From assembly GCA_947000775.1 (NCBI GenBank), contig CAMQGK010000637.1:15193501-15257500 (forward strand): a DNA stretch of 64,000 bases, in the 5' to 3' direction. Position numbers and translations under genes: made by a program. How positions within the stretch are numbered: position 1 is the first letter of the stretch; every line of letters starts with the position of its first letter. The DNA is from Pterois miles (Eukaryota > Chordata > Actinopteri > Perciformes > Scorpaenidae). Positions 11,471 to 23,700 of this stretch are shown piece after piece. The notes beneath the pieces are model-generated. The model worked only from the letters and a program-made list of their open reading frames with translations, made no database searches and was not told the DNA's origin.

Positions 11471-12734
11471 CCAATGACCAACATAAAAAAGGAATAAAAT
11501 TAAATGACTATATACAACTTAAGTGTTCAGTAAGTTTAAGTTTTTATTTTCTTATTGCCACATGGATGAGATGAATCCAGTAAGTTAAAAGCATCTTTTC
11601 CAGGTATATTTTGCTTGTCATTTAGCTTAGGTCAACTACAATACAGCAATAAAAACATCATATTCTGACCCTGCTGTCATCTCAAAAAAAGCCTAAATGA
11701 CTATGGGGCTCTCTCTTTCTGTAATAAAAACCACAGTATATAGCTTTTTATTAACTCACTAGGCTAAAATAATGAATGATCAGATTTGTTAGTACAGTAT
11801 ACATGACTTCCTGGTTCCTGGATGTGTACTATGAGCTTTGTGCTGTTTATGTTGTTGTTTCCTTTGTTTGGTGAGCCAAAGACAAATTCCCACCCTGGTG
11901 CACAATAAAGATTTATTGTACTGTATTGTATTGTTTGAGTTTCTAGTCTTACCATCATGCCGCATATAAGAAACCCTCCAGAGTCTTCACACTGTTGATG
12001 TTTGTTTTCACATAAAAACAACAAGAAGGCAATCGGCTGAAGTACGGCATCCTGTAAAGAAATTTACATTCAGGCAGTCACAAAATAAACACTCAAATCA
12101 ACACCATAAATTACATACACCTTGGTGTGTGTCTGTGTGTCATGGGCCAATTAATTTAAACTGTCAGATTGATACTGTTGTCTACATCACAGCTATATTA
12201 AGGCCTTCAGAGAGTCATGTTGAACAATGCTGCCATCTGCTGCTATTGATGAGAGACCTTCAGTGTTGCACTGGCCTCTGGGCAACGTAGCAGATCAAAT
12301 CTAAGCCTGTAGCTTTTAATTAACATTCAGCAGTTCATGATAGCTCTGATATACTGTCAATGAAGTACTATCACAGACTGATTTATCTGAAACTCTTGTT
12401 ATTTCATTGAAATCAACAATGATGCAACAGCTGACTTATACACTGATGTGGTAGGTGCATGAGATTAATCTGATTAACACTCCTAATTGCATATACTGTA
12501 TGTAGATAAACAAACCTTGTGTCCACAGCAGACCCAGCGTATCCACTAGATGTCAGTGTCTGTCCTGATTCCTCTTTGTTCCAGGGACGAAGAAAAGACT
12601 TCACTGCTTTGTGCAGCTGCCTGGAAAATGGCTGAATTGTGTTTTAGTTGCTTCGGTTTCAGGGTCCTGGTATTGTACATGACTGACTGTCACAATGGAG
12701 AACAAAGCCCCTGGTACACCCATGTTCGAAAGAA
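11471..12734. other. Spacer, no gene recognised
   Basis: AT-rich noncoding sequence between the TA tract and the minisatellite. Nothing beyond short open frames and a possible retroelement tail near 11900-11935 ('caataaagatttattgtactg') was seen. Confidence 0.6.
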
Positions 12735-13395
12735 ATGCAGCAAAAGTGCCCTCTTGGATGCCTCTATGGTAAATGAAACATGAATGAAACATGATTAAGT
12801 GCACTCTGGGGGGGACTTTCCAGTGGAGAAAATGAGATAAAATGTCCTCCTTTCAGTAGAGAAAACAGGAAAAGTGCCCTCTGATGCCCCTACGGTAGAT
12901 AAAACCAGATAAAATACCCTCTGGGTGCCCTTCTAGTGGAGAAAAGAAGACAAAGTGCCCTCTAAGGTGCCTTTCTGGTGGAGAAAACAGGATAACAAAC
13001 CTTCTGGTGCCCTTCTAGTGGAGAAAATGTGATATAGTGCCCTCTAGGATGCATTTCCAGTGGAAAAACAAGATAAAAAGCCTTCTGGTGCCCTCCATGA
13101 TACCCCTACAGTAGATAAAACAAGATAAAGTGCCCTCTAAGTGCCTTTCTGGTGGAGAAAATGAGATAAAGAGCCTTCTAGGCTGCCCTTCTAGTGGAGA
13201 AAACATGATGCCCTCTAGGGTGTGCTTTCAGTGGAGAACAGAAGATAAAGTGCCCTCTAGTGGAGAAACATGATAAACTGCCCCCTTGGGTGCCCTATGG
13301 TAGATAAAAATGATAAAGTACCCTGCGTGCCTCTGCAGTGGAGAAAACATGATGCAGTACCATATAGGCTGCCCTACATGCTAGAAAACTTTCTG
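12735..13395. repeat. Degenerate minisatellite, about 16 units of about 40 bp
   Basis: Repeating pattern: 'gtgccctct' + 'gggtgcc(c)ttct' + 'agtggagaaaa' + 'cagataaa'. Two unit types alternate, one with 'agtggagaaaa' and one with 'cggtagataaaa'. Unit length varies from about 29 to 52. The array is diverged, so old. It ends about 550 bp before the rprm start codon. Open frames inside it (for example minus 13015-13206) simply follow the repeat. Confidence 0.9.
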
Positions 13396-13599
13396 CACCC
13401 TGGTGACCCACCGCATGCAGCTGGTGCCCTTTTTAGCTTTTTTCACCCCCGTCCACTGAACAAAGCTGCTTTATTGTGCTTATTAATTAAATAGATAGAT
13501 CACTTGCAGGGTGCATATTGTACATTCATGAATGCATGCACACACACGACACAAACAGAACATGATGTACTAGAGTACACAGCCAGTCTTGACAGACAT

Positions 13600-13947
13600 G
13601 GCACAGTGCAGTGCGGACGCGTGGTGGCGCTCTTGCTGTGCGGTCCTGCCCCTCTGTGGGGTTTAACGCAGGCAGCCTGTTGTAGCCTGTGACTGCCTAG
13701 CTATTTAGCAGCGGGTCGGTGGATTCATTCTGCTCTGAAACTGGCTCCAGACCACATGAAACCTCCAGTAATGCGATGCCAAAGCAGCTTGTTGAACTCC
13801 AGAAGAAGAGCGCGGTCTGACCTGACGGGACTTCTTCAGTCACCCCCACTTTTCACTTGATGACACATTTCTCTGGGATCTCTCAGCCTCTCACATCTCT
13901 CGCTCTGAAAGTTTGATTTTTTAAAAATTGTTTTAATAAAAGCGGAG
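13600..13947 (+). promoter_or_regulatory. rprm: rprm 5' flank and leader
   Basis: Sequence between the minisatellite and the rprm ATG, with local CpGs ('gcggacgcgtggtggcgctc', 'gagcgcggtctgacctgacggg'). No clear TATA box or p53 half-site pair was identified by eye. The 3' part is pyrimidine-rich ('cacatctctcgctctg') and then A/T-rich just before the ATG, with GCGGAGATG around the start. Confidence 0.45.
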
Positions 13948-14256
13948 ATGAATAACACCGGGTTCAACCAGACGGAGGGCGGACTGCTCAACAAGACCGA
14001 GGAGTTTTTCTGCTGCAACTTTTCCTCCGTGGTGACGGATAACGGCTTCGTGGCCGCCGCTCCGGATGAGAGGAGCCTGTTCGTCATGAGGGTGGTCCAG
14101 ATAGCCGTCATGTGCGTGCTGTCCCTCACGGTGGTCTTTGGCATCTTTTTCCTGGGCTGCAACCTCCTCATAAAGTCAGAGGGGATGATCAACTTTTTAG
14201 TGACGGACAGGAGACCGTCTAAAGAAGCGGAGGCTGTCATTGTTGGAGCCTACTGA
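13948..14256 (+). CDS. rprm: Reprimo (p53-linked G2-arrest mediator), complete, intronless
   Basis: A single uninterrupted 102-residue frame, close to the usual length (human RPRM is 109 residues). Reprimo is a small glycosylated membrane protein induced by p53 and associated with G2/M arrest through reduced CDK1-cyclin B1 activity. Seen here: an N-terminal half with four N-glycosylation sequons (Asn2, 7, 15, 24), a Cys-Cys at 22-23, the conserved VVTD.GF and PDERSL, one hydrophobic segment at about 47-76 (IMRVVQIAVMCVLSLTVVFG onward), and a conserved tail with IKSEGMINFLV, DRRPSKE and final AY. The single-exon structure is typical of the family. Teleosts carry rprma, rprmb and rprml; linkage to galnt13 argues for an RPRM-type copy rather than rprml, but a versus b cannot be decided here. 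In-frame TGA codons follow the stop within 15 bases. Confidence 0.97.
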   Translation: MNNTGFNQTEGGLLNKTEEFFCCNFSSVVTDNGFVAAAPDERSLFVMRVVQIAVMCVLSLTVVFGIFFLGCNLLIKSEGMINFLVTDRRPSKEAEAVIVGAY

Positions 14257-14700
14257 CTGACTGACTGATGAGGACCTTTAACAGACTCAGATCTGCTGGA
14301 CAAGCCCCTGTTTTCACATTAGAAAAAACCTCAGAGGTAACTAAACCCTGCTGGTGACTGGTGGCTTTTTAAAGACTCGTTCAAGCCTCTTTGATTATAA
14401 AGTATTCAATGAAGCACTGATGTACTTTCAGTAGTTGGAGCACCGACCGTGCAGCATCCTTTGTCATGAAGTGGCTGCTCGAAAAACACCCTCTCATATT
14501 GCTAATGCAATAGAGAAATTAATGTTCAAACATGTGCCGTATGTTGTATGTGTTTTCCCATACAATATGCAACATGTTAATCGGTGTGTTTCTCTGTATG
14601 AGTGCTGTCTGCGTGGGCGGTGGACAGAAGCCCAGTGTATCCTGTTAATTGGAGTAAAGTCCTTCTGTAATTAAAGTTTTCCTCTTAATTAAAGTCTATT
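14257..14700 (+). terminator. rprm: rprm 3'UTR with candidate poly(A) signals
   Basis: Two ATTAAA hexamers at 14670-14675 and 14688-14693 lie about 415-435 bases after the stop, followed by a T-rich stretch ('ctatttttcttcc'). ATTAAA is the commonest variant of the poly(A) signal. No earlier AATAAA was seen. The 3' end is inferred. Confidence 0.5.
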
Positions 14701-15588
14701 TTTCTTCCATGAATATCGTCCTGGCCACGCCCTCTGCTAAAATGATTAGATTTCAATAACTAAAAGAGCTGTTTAATACAGTTGTGTTGTGGTAAATATG
14801 CAAAAAGCATGCAGCAGAGATAGAATTAGTGCTATTGAATCCAGCAGGAAATTGGGTGCATTATGAGCATTTATTTATTCAAATTGGCATCAAGAGTGTG
14901 TTTTCTCTGGTGCACTGAGATTTTCCCACTCATTTGCTTTCTCCATTAATAGCCAAAATCTAAAAGTTAATTCAGTTCACTCAACTGAAAATCATTTCTC
15001 TTTGATCAACTCTATCCTTCCCATTTAATGCGAGGCCGTTGTGTAAAAACTTGTGCTGTCTGTCTGGGTCACATTTTGATCAATGCAGCGTTTTACATCT
15101 TTCCTTCTTCCTGTCAACGCATCTGTTGTGCTCACCTGGACGCCGGCTCCCCAGGGTGAAACCAGTAGCCTCAGAAATTATTTGTCTTGTGTCGACTCCG
15201 GGGAAGGTGAAGCCATCGGGCAGTATGCTGCTGTCTGATTGCCCACCTGTGCTCCACACACAGAGTTACAGTAACTAGTTTGCATCTTGCTTGCTCTATA
15301 TATATATAAAAAGTCCTTCACCTCAGCTTCTCCATCTTTCCGCTTGTCAAGGCCTTAATCTGTATGATGATGGATGGCTGCACCTTTCTAGCTCAGGCCA
15401 CACACTTCCTCAAACGTCCTCATACTGGAAAAAAAAAAAACGGAGACAAAAATTATTAATAAAATGTTTTGTGAACTTAAAAATATGTGTAAGACGGCAG
15501 CTGCATCCATCCATCCATCCATCAATCATCCTTCATCCATCAGAAGCAAATTATATTTAATAATTTGAATTTCCACAGCTTTTTAAGA
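14701..15588. other. Intergenic, no gene recognised
   Basis: Noncoding sequence with a short (CATC)n run at about 15503-15540. Open frames here show no recognisable domain. Confidence 0.6.
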
Positions 15589-15655
15589 AAAGATAAGATA
15601 AGATAAGATATTCCTTTATTAGTCCCACAGTGGAGAAATTCACAATTCAAATTTT
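15589..15655 (-). mobile_element. Retroelement 3' tail, minus orientation
   Basis: (AGATA)n followed by 'cctttattagtcccacagtgg', the reverse complement of the 'gggactaataaagg' 3' end of SINE B. Only the tail is present, as expected for a heavily 5'-truncated LINE or SINE insertion. Confidence 0.65.
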
Positions 15656-18600
15656 ATGAGCTATCACATGTATTGGGTGTGAACACTATTTAATATAATA
15701 TAATCCAGACGATATGGAGTAAATACTCCCTTTGTGAAGCTGCAGGCTGCAACCATGGTTGCATTAAGAGAACAGGATCCAGGGTTGGGGGCGGGGCCCC
15801 GTTCATTCCTATGAAAGGTGCTCAGTGGGGCATGAAGACAAAATGGCTTCACCTCCGTCTGGAAAAGTACCCGGATCTTCTGGGTCTTATTGGGCCCTAC
15901 TGTGCATATGTGCAGTAGCGTCCACTTGGCCACATGACGTCACAGCTTGAGCTATTGTCACGATCTGGGTTTCCATAGACATAAACAGAAGAAGCAAATA
16001 ACTCTGGATTCGGCTATTAGTGTAGTTTACAACTTTAAGGACCTACTGATTTAAATAAGGGTATGAGAGTGTTCGTCCTGGGGAGTTGATTCACCTTAAA
16101 AAAATATAATGCCCTGAGTTACAGATGTTGCTTTCTCAATGTAAGTCTATGAGAAAAAGTCTTTATGGGCCCAACGGCATCACGTGACGGAGTACCACCG
16201 TTTGCCCACTATGACCTCTGGGATCAACGACCAGCTCTCTTCCTGGGGACTTGGCTGCAACTCGTCACATACTGACGCTTTGTTAGATCCCTCAGCATCA
16301 CTTTTTGGTCGCATTAAACGTGCTTAATGTTGTGAATTAAACAAAAATGCGTAGGTTTAGGAAACCAAAGCACTTAGGTTTAGGAAAAGAAACTTACAGT
16401 GTTCAGTTTCTTGAGGCCGTAGTTCAGCATTGTACTGGATTGCAATTTTATTTGTGGGGGAATAATATTAGGAACATCTTGCAATACAATATAATTTTAT
16501 TTATATGTACAGCCCCACCAACATCAATGACTTCAACACTGCTCTGGCAAGATTTTAAATCCATTTTTGTTTATCTACTTCGACCGCTATGCAAGTTACT
16601 GTGATCAACTACGAACGCTTTCAACCTAAAGTCACCAGTTAATACTGTTAGCAGAGAGTACAGTTACTACGACTTGCCCCCGCAGTAATGGCGGCAAAGC
16701 TAGATGGTGGAACTTGCAAAGCGGTCACCAGATTTGTCTGTATATCTAAGACAGGGTTTACATCCCATGTAAAACCAACAGTTTGTTGTCTTTGTATTCA
16801 CTGCATTAAGATTTACGTTCACATTTTCAAACATTTTGAAAACATTATTTTAAGCCAAAACACGAAATTTTCCCCTAAACGTAACAAAGTGAGTTGTTTC
16901 CTAAACCTAAAGACGTCTTTTTGTTTGTGCTCAAAACAGGTTTCGTTCAGTGTGACATGTTAGAACGAGTCTCATTTCTTAAATTGTTTTCAACCCTTTT
17001 TTGTCTCACCTTGTTAAAACCACCAGTAAGAAAAAAGCCTGCAATGACGCATGATATCTACGTTCAAACAAGTCCTGTCAGAGCAGATTAGAAGCTGGCA
17101 ATTTAAATATAGCGTAAAATCACACTAAATATATTTGCACCTCAACATAAACTAGCAGATACAGTTTATTATGATAAACTCATAACAATGCAATGTGTGT
17201 GCCTCATTTTACCCCTGCATAGCTAGAAGATTAGATTAGATTATCTAAAATTAAGATTTTTATAATGGAAATGTGGTTTGGATTCAGACTAACTGACTCC
17301 AAACCTAATATACTGTAAATCAGACAAACATTTCTGGCTCTCTAAACTACAAAATAAAACCTCAGTCTTAGAGAAAAAGAAAATCAATAACCTGATTTAT
17401 TATGTTATGTTGCAGTTAGTATAGAAGAGTGAAACCAACTTAAACACAAAAGGGAGAATGACTTTCTGTAGTCTATATCACACCATGATTCCCTCTGCTG
17501 TGTGATTGCTTTCATTAGGGAGGGCTGGGAATAGCTTCCAGGAAAAACATTGTGGCAGTTTAATATCCAGCAGAGAACAATCTTGTGTCTGCAGCTGAAC
17601 CATTGTTAGTCCGTCCTTTATTCAGACTGGATTCTCATCGATTTCAGAGAGGCTGTGAGACGTGGATGTAAAGTTGGAGATTATAGTTGAAGCATTTCTG
17701 TCAGTTTCTTGACGGACGATCGGTACTGCCAACTCAAAGATTACACACAGCTATCTCGCACCAGTGCTCAGAGAGATTTAGGAGATATTAACAGCAAATA
17801 GTCATCTATACCCCTGGTGCTCTTGCTGTCAGCAAACTGATAGTCCCCTGCAGGGTTTAAGAGCAACTTCCCAGATATTTGAACGTGCTGAAAGTTTTAC
17901 TCTGCCAGGACAAATCTGAACTTTTGCCTGTTTTTACAGTATGTTCACACATTTCTTCCCTAAAGCAGAAGTGTTCAAACAAGAAAAACATGTTGTTGAT
18001 GTACCAGCAGTCTGGTTAGTTATATCAAAAACAGCATCATCGTACTTTTCCAGTGTCTACTGTATGTGAACTGTGTCTGTCACAGCATCGCCACTGCAGG
18101 GTGTTGATTGTGAGCTAAAAGAGGCTTCGGGTCCTGGCCGGCTCACATGTGATTGGCTGTCGAGTCGAGGTCCAGTCGATGAACTGGATAGCGACTAAAA
18201 GCTTCAAATAGCAGCGAGGCAGCCACAATCATCTCCCCTATTTATTCTCCCACAGCATCCATCCTTCCTCTGCTATGTACTTACATTACTTCTGCTACTT
18301 TGTGGTAGGAATACTGTTTATGTCATTACACTGTGGTTGTTTTGTATTACGTTTTCCTCCATTGTATCTCTTTTCATGAAAATAATATTTCATGCCCACC
18401 ATATTGATTTTTTACTGTGGTTCCTTTAAATCCAATTCAGGCTTTAGTCCGATCTTTGACCCCAGTGGGAGCACACTTCTGAAGGAGACTCAATAAATTT
18501 TCTTTAAAAAGTGAATACAGGCTGTGAGATGCTGACATTTCCATCAGCAGCAGCAACGTCTATTCAGTCTGAACTGAGCTGTTGCCGACATCATGCGGCG

Positions 18601-19070
18601 TCGGGCTTCTACGACAGCAGCAGTAATTGTGGAAGTCGAGTCAAGCTGTGATAAATCCATGCAGACTGGTTTTGAAGACTGATTCCATTAGTTTACGAGT
18701 TGATTCCGGTTACGGGATGAGTCACGGCTCTGTTGTACCGCTGATTGTTTCACACTCAGACATCACAGGGATTTAACATCTGAACAGTCCTGCCACCAAC
18801 ACGTCACTGTGATCCACTGTGTGTGTGGGTGTGAGGGGACAAAAAGCCAGTCCCCTCGATGTAAACCGTCACATTTGAAGGTTAAGACTTTTTTGTTGTT
18901 CAGATTAGTTAAGTTAAAGCCATGCAAATGAATATTTTTGTATTAACAATGGGTCAAATGACCTCATGTGTTTTAAAACTTGTAATTTGTGTTGAGGAAA
19001 CCTGAGAGAATTATCACCAACAACTTTGCAGTTGCTCTAAGCGTTGCATCAGCTCGTCATAGCTTTAACC
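15656..19070. other. Intergenic desert, no gene recognised
   Basis: Contains likely old repeats: a GC-richer block at 15770-16250, and mirror-like 'taggtttaggaaa' (16357-16386) and 'cctaaacctaaag' (16900) segments. A block near 18110-18260 is moderately CpG-bearing with an inverted CCAAT ('gtgattggctg') and no linked open frame. No exon could be supported. Confidence 0.5.
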
Positions 19071-19540
19071 CATAGATTGTATATAAGAAGTCGACATAGT
19101 CACTGTGACGTCACCCATTGGTTTGTGGGCCGCCATTTTGAAGCCTCAAGTTTGGCGTTTTGGCCGTCGCCATGTTGGTTTCTTGCAGCCAGAAGTGACA
19201 TGAGACCAAAATGTTAAAATTAACTTTAATGAACTGAAAACACACTGTGAAAGTGCTCCCATACTGGACAACGCCATAGTATTGACCTGTCAATCACAAG
19301 GTAGCCACGCCCTAACGCAGCCCCTGCTTTATGGTCTATTTAACTCTAAATGGGACCCTAGTTTACTAAATGAACATCATGCTGTACTGAAGAAGACTTG
19401 AACTAGTAATTGAAACCAACAATCAATTCATGTTTACAATGTTTACTGAGGTAGTAATTCAAGAGAGAAGAAGACTCATTTTCTCATAGACTTCTATACA
19501 ATCAGACTTGGCTTCACTTTTCAGACCCTGGAGGTAGCCC
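19071..19540 (+). repeat. Interspersed repeat X, long form, copy 2
   Basis: Begins CATAGATTGTATATAAGAAG, contains 'gacgtcacccattggtttgtg' and 'aaatgggaccctagtttactaaatg', and ends 'ttcacttttcagaccctgg'. Relative to the 51710 copy it lacks the 'gtcgccccctgctggc...ggcacttc' block near its 3' end. Confidence 0.85.
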
Positions 19541-19818
19541 ACTAGTTCAAACTTAGCCTAGTTTAGCCATAAGTGTTTACTAAGCAGCACTAAATTAAAA
19601 CAGGCAATACCATGCAAACTAGTTCTTACACTGATTCATTGCTTACTGATTTATTATTCAAGATTTACAGCCAGTAACTGCGAGGTGTAAATGTTGCGTA
19701 CTAAACCAAATATGAAAACATTAGCTTACTAATATGCAGTCCATTCAGAGTGATGAGTAAAAGAGATAATATGGTATATTGAAACATATGTGACCCAACA
19801 CTTGTTTTTACACAATGT

Positions 19819-20079
19819 TATGTTAATAATGGGGCTGCACGGTGGTGTAGTGGTTAGCGCTGTTGCCTCACAGGAAGAGGGGGGGGGGTTCGATTCCGGG
19901 TTGGGACTCTTCTGTGTGGGGTTTGCATGTTCTCCCCGTGGGGGGGGGGGTTTTCTCCGGGTGGTCCCGCCTCCCCCCAAAAAAAAAAAAAAAGGTGGGT
20001 TAATTAAATTAATAAACTCGAATGGGGGGGGGGGGGGGGGGGGGGGGGGAAGGATGGTATTTGATATGTTTGTTGGCGC

Positions 20080-20122
<43 letters not shown>

Positions 20123-20215
20123 CCCCCTGCCCGGGGGGGGGGGGGGGTCGGCCCCGCCCCCCGGGACAAGAGGGGGGAGGGGGGGGGGGGGGGGGGGGGG
20201 GGGTATGTTAATAAT
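19819..20215 (+). mobile_element. SINE family A copy with 12-bp target duplication, interior corrupted by poly-G
   Basis: The SINE head starts at 19831 (GGGGCTGCACGGTGGTGTAG, then 'ggttagcgctgttgcctcacag'). TATGTTAATAAT stands on both sides (19819-19830 and 20204-20215), a perfect target-site duplication. The bracketed length (373) is close to the intact family A length estimated from the 49099 copy without its insert. From about 19868 the expected body dissolves into long G runs, with a C/G block near 20118-20162. Short recognisable pieces of the family remain ('ttttctccggg', 'ggttaatt'). The glycine/proline-rich open frames are meaningless. Confidence 0.85.
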
Positions 20216-20224
20216 ATAGCAACT

Positions 20225-20705
20225 CATCACAACAGATGTGGGAAGTCATTATTTTCCAAGTCACAAGTAAGTCTTTGTACTCAAGCCCCAAGTCAAGACT
20301 GATGAGTTTTCCTAAACAATTGATAATGCGCTCTTCACCAAAAGTGATGCCATTTAAATAAGAGTAATATATATTTTCAATTTACAAAAATCATGATTTT
20401 TTTTCTTTATAAATTTGTTTTAAAAAGTGCAACTGAACTTAATAATGAAAAAGCATCCAGGAAATTAAGTGTTGTCTTGCTGACTTGATTCAAGAAATGA
20501 AGTGAATCAGGGCACACTTTTTAAATAACATATTTAATATATATTACAATGTATCACGTATTTTCAAGGGAAGCTACAAGTCACGAGTGGTGTTAAAATC
20601 CAAGTCGAGTTGCAAGTCTTGTTTGATTTTGTTAAGTCAAGTTTAAAGTCATCGAATTTGTGACTCAAGCCCAAGTCATGTGACTCAAGTCCACCTCCTC
20701 TGCAT
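20225..20705. repeat. Interspersed 'caagtc' repeat, probably a DNA-element relic
   Basis: Enriched in 'caagtc/aagtca' words at both ends ('ccaagtcacaagtaagtc' near 20259 and 'gactcaagcccaagtcatgtg' near 20662). The outer ends 'cagatgtgggaagt' and reversed 'cagaggaggtgga' look like degraded terminal inverted repeats. No coding sequence. Confidence 0.5.
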
Positions 20706-23700
20706 CACAAACTAGTTAGCTAAGGAATGAATAAAGTTTTAATAGTGCAATCCAGTTTAGTGAATTACTAGTTTGAAACTAGCAAGTAGTTGCTGAGAAC
20801 TTCGGAGGGATATACACACTAAAGAGTTGATTATTTTTCTATTTCAGAGTAGAAACAACTGATTTAATGTTGCTCCTTGCTGTGATTTTAGCTTATAGTT
20901 CTGTCCCAACTGGACAAAAAAAACTGACTGAAGCAGGTTTAAGGCTCGGATTAGACTCGGGTGGGATTATGCATCTAGTGGTTACAGTAAAAGTCAGTGT
21001 AAATGAAACAATTGTACTCTTGTAACAAGAGGCTTTGAACTAACTAATTTGCTATTTGAATAATCTTTGCCTTTCTTTACACAATAGTGACACAAAGCAG
21101 CATCGTTAGAGACAACCAGCACGAAGTCATTATTGACTGCAGTCATGCAAATGTATAATGAGTGTTGCTTGCTTTAGAAATAATAACTGTGATGATGTGA
21201 TATTGACCCTGAAATCCATTTCAGTTGTTGCGTGAGCGTGTTTCAGGCTTATTGACCCTCTAATCATGCGGCTCTCTGACAGCCATGTAAATCAGCTTCA
21301 GCACAGTCAACTATTACTTTTGATTTCAGAGGAAGGTTTGGCCATACACCATTACCACAAATGCAAGAACTTTTTTTGTTAGTTGTATAATTACAGTTTG
21401 AGCAGTGGACAGCGCTTTCTGGATCATTTTTTCAATGAATTCATAATCACCAGACGTATTCCTCAGCCACCATGCTTAAAAGGAGCTTAAGTAGTACATT
21501 CTGTGTAGTACACTGTAGACATACCGTACTCTGCCACTATTCAGCTTAATGCCCTTGAGCCTAGGCAAAGACGCCATTAGCTGTCATTTTCTAAATCCAC
21601 CCTGACTTTGCAAATCACATTTTTAATGCCTGTTAGCTCGGGGATAGCCATCAATAATGTATGGCAGGTGTGAGGAGCAAAGCCTCCTAATCGTTCAGCA
21701 AGATATTTAATAGAAATATGCATTATTCAGCCGACAGCTTGTCTCAGCGACATGACCCGAGTCGGTCTGCTGTTTATATCATAGGTCATGCATGTTGGGT
21801 TACTAATGTTCTCACTTTTCTCAAGCTGTTCTCATAAAAAGCAGTGCACTGCAATTCATATATATCCCACAAAATAAATTCTTATATAATCCATGTAATC
21901 GTGAACCAGTGAAATATAAAGAGCGACAAAACGCCATGTAGGGAGGAGGTCTACTTTTTCCCCAGGATAACGAATGCTGAGAAGTAGTAGTAATGATTTA
22001 AATGTTAGATGTGGGTGTTTGCTCATGATCATACTATAAAAGAAACAGGAAAAAAGGATGTGGGTGTTTTGTGGGAATTGTCTCAGTGGGCCACCCCCGG
22101 ACACATCGGAGGAGATCAGCCCACCACTAAACTTCCTATCCATAATCGCTCCCAGACCTGTAGGAAGAAGTTGGTCCAGTGTTGGTAAGTGGAGATTTCT
22201 TTTTTGTCCCGTTAATTCAATGTCTCTATCCAACCAGCCCAATCTCTGTCGTTATTATTTCATTTTATTTAATCATTTTTAGCTTTGGGTAAGGAAATCC
22301 AGCTGTCCTGCCCTACACATCAGCTCCTGCAAGACTTGACTGTTAATACATAATTTTTTTTATTAATAATTAGTTGTGTTTCTAATATTATCACTGTCCT
22401 CTTTATAGTCACCACTATCATCACCATTATCCCAGCAAGGAAAAAGGAAAGTAGGAGGAAAATGATATTCAGTGTATATACACATATACACTATGCAACA
22501 AAGTCTTAAAGTCTTGTTGTTGTATACAACATGCTAGAGGGGCTAACTGTACAATGACTCATATACTGAATAGGCTGTCACAACAAGAGATACTCAGGGG
22601 AAATGCTGTAAAGCCCAACATCACCTGTGTGTAACCTTTGGACATTTTCTCCTGCTACAATATTACTATTTTAAAGATGACTTCATCACCCACTGGCACT
22701 CTTCTTCCTTTTTCTTGCCATTTTCCTGCCCTGTCGCCATGACTCAAGTGTAAGTGAGCATGTATTTTTCATCAAACTGTTGAAAAGGTCTCTGAGACGA
22801 TTGTGCTCACAGCTCTTTGTGTTGAGACCTGACAGGTGGTTTCAGTGCACCTCAAGACCTCAGCTCTGCACCTGGCTCACACAGGCATCACTGATATTGA
22901 CTCATCCTCAGGCCTTATGTCACCGTCATCATCATTATTACCATCATCACTTGTTCCCCCGAGAGCTGACCGACACAGAGAGGCTGTTACTGACTCACAA
23001 ATTTCACTACAGATGTAGGAAAACATGACATGTGTCTAAAGCAGAACAAGAATACTGAAAAAATATCCATTATTAATGATGCTAAACATGATCTTTACAA
23101 ACCCGAGATTGCCTCTTACGTAGCGCCAAATTAATCGTTGTGTAAACCATAATTATTGTGTTTTCAAATGTCCTTTCCAGCACTCTTGGCTGAGCAAAGA
23201 TACGCTGATGAGAGGCGTTCTCTTCAGACCTGACTGTAGAAATCAGCGGTGACAGTCTGGACCTGCCTGCCAAGTAGCCGCGTCCTGCCTGCCTGTGTGG
23301 CGCACTCCCGAGCCCCAGCTGTCAGCTGCACTCAGTCACTGTACCAGTTATGTACCACCTTTGGGTAAAGCCATCCTTTAACACCACATACAGTATGTCC
23401 TCCCCTGACCATCCTCTGATCACAGCACCGTTTCTACACTATAGGATTTATTGTCCAAGAATAAAGCACATATTTACATAGAAAACCATTCTTTGCATAA
23501 GACTGTAAAAGGTTTTACAGTGTATATAAGGGAGCACCAAGTTCATAAACTATACTGCTGACATATATAGTGCGTGTAGCATGGACGGTAATCTGATTTG
23601 CCAGCTGAGCAGCATCCCATGTTTCAGATCAGATGCTATACCTTAGGAATTCATGCCTACTGGTGCACCTCCTGGTTCTGTCACAGCACATGATAGTAAG

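Noticed and set aside
12735..13395. A CRISPR-like array
   Set aside because: Units have no constant repeat with unique spacers; the entire unit is repeated and degenerate, and the genome is vertebrate.
13836..14240. 134-codon minus-strand frame across rprm
   Set aside because: It is the antisense shadow of the conserved Reprimo coding sequence.
19729..20302. Four long glycine- or proline-rich open frames on both strands
   Set aside because: They are translations of the poly-G/poly-C tract inside a SINE and have no start, splice or homology support.
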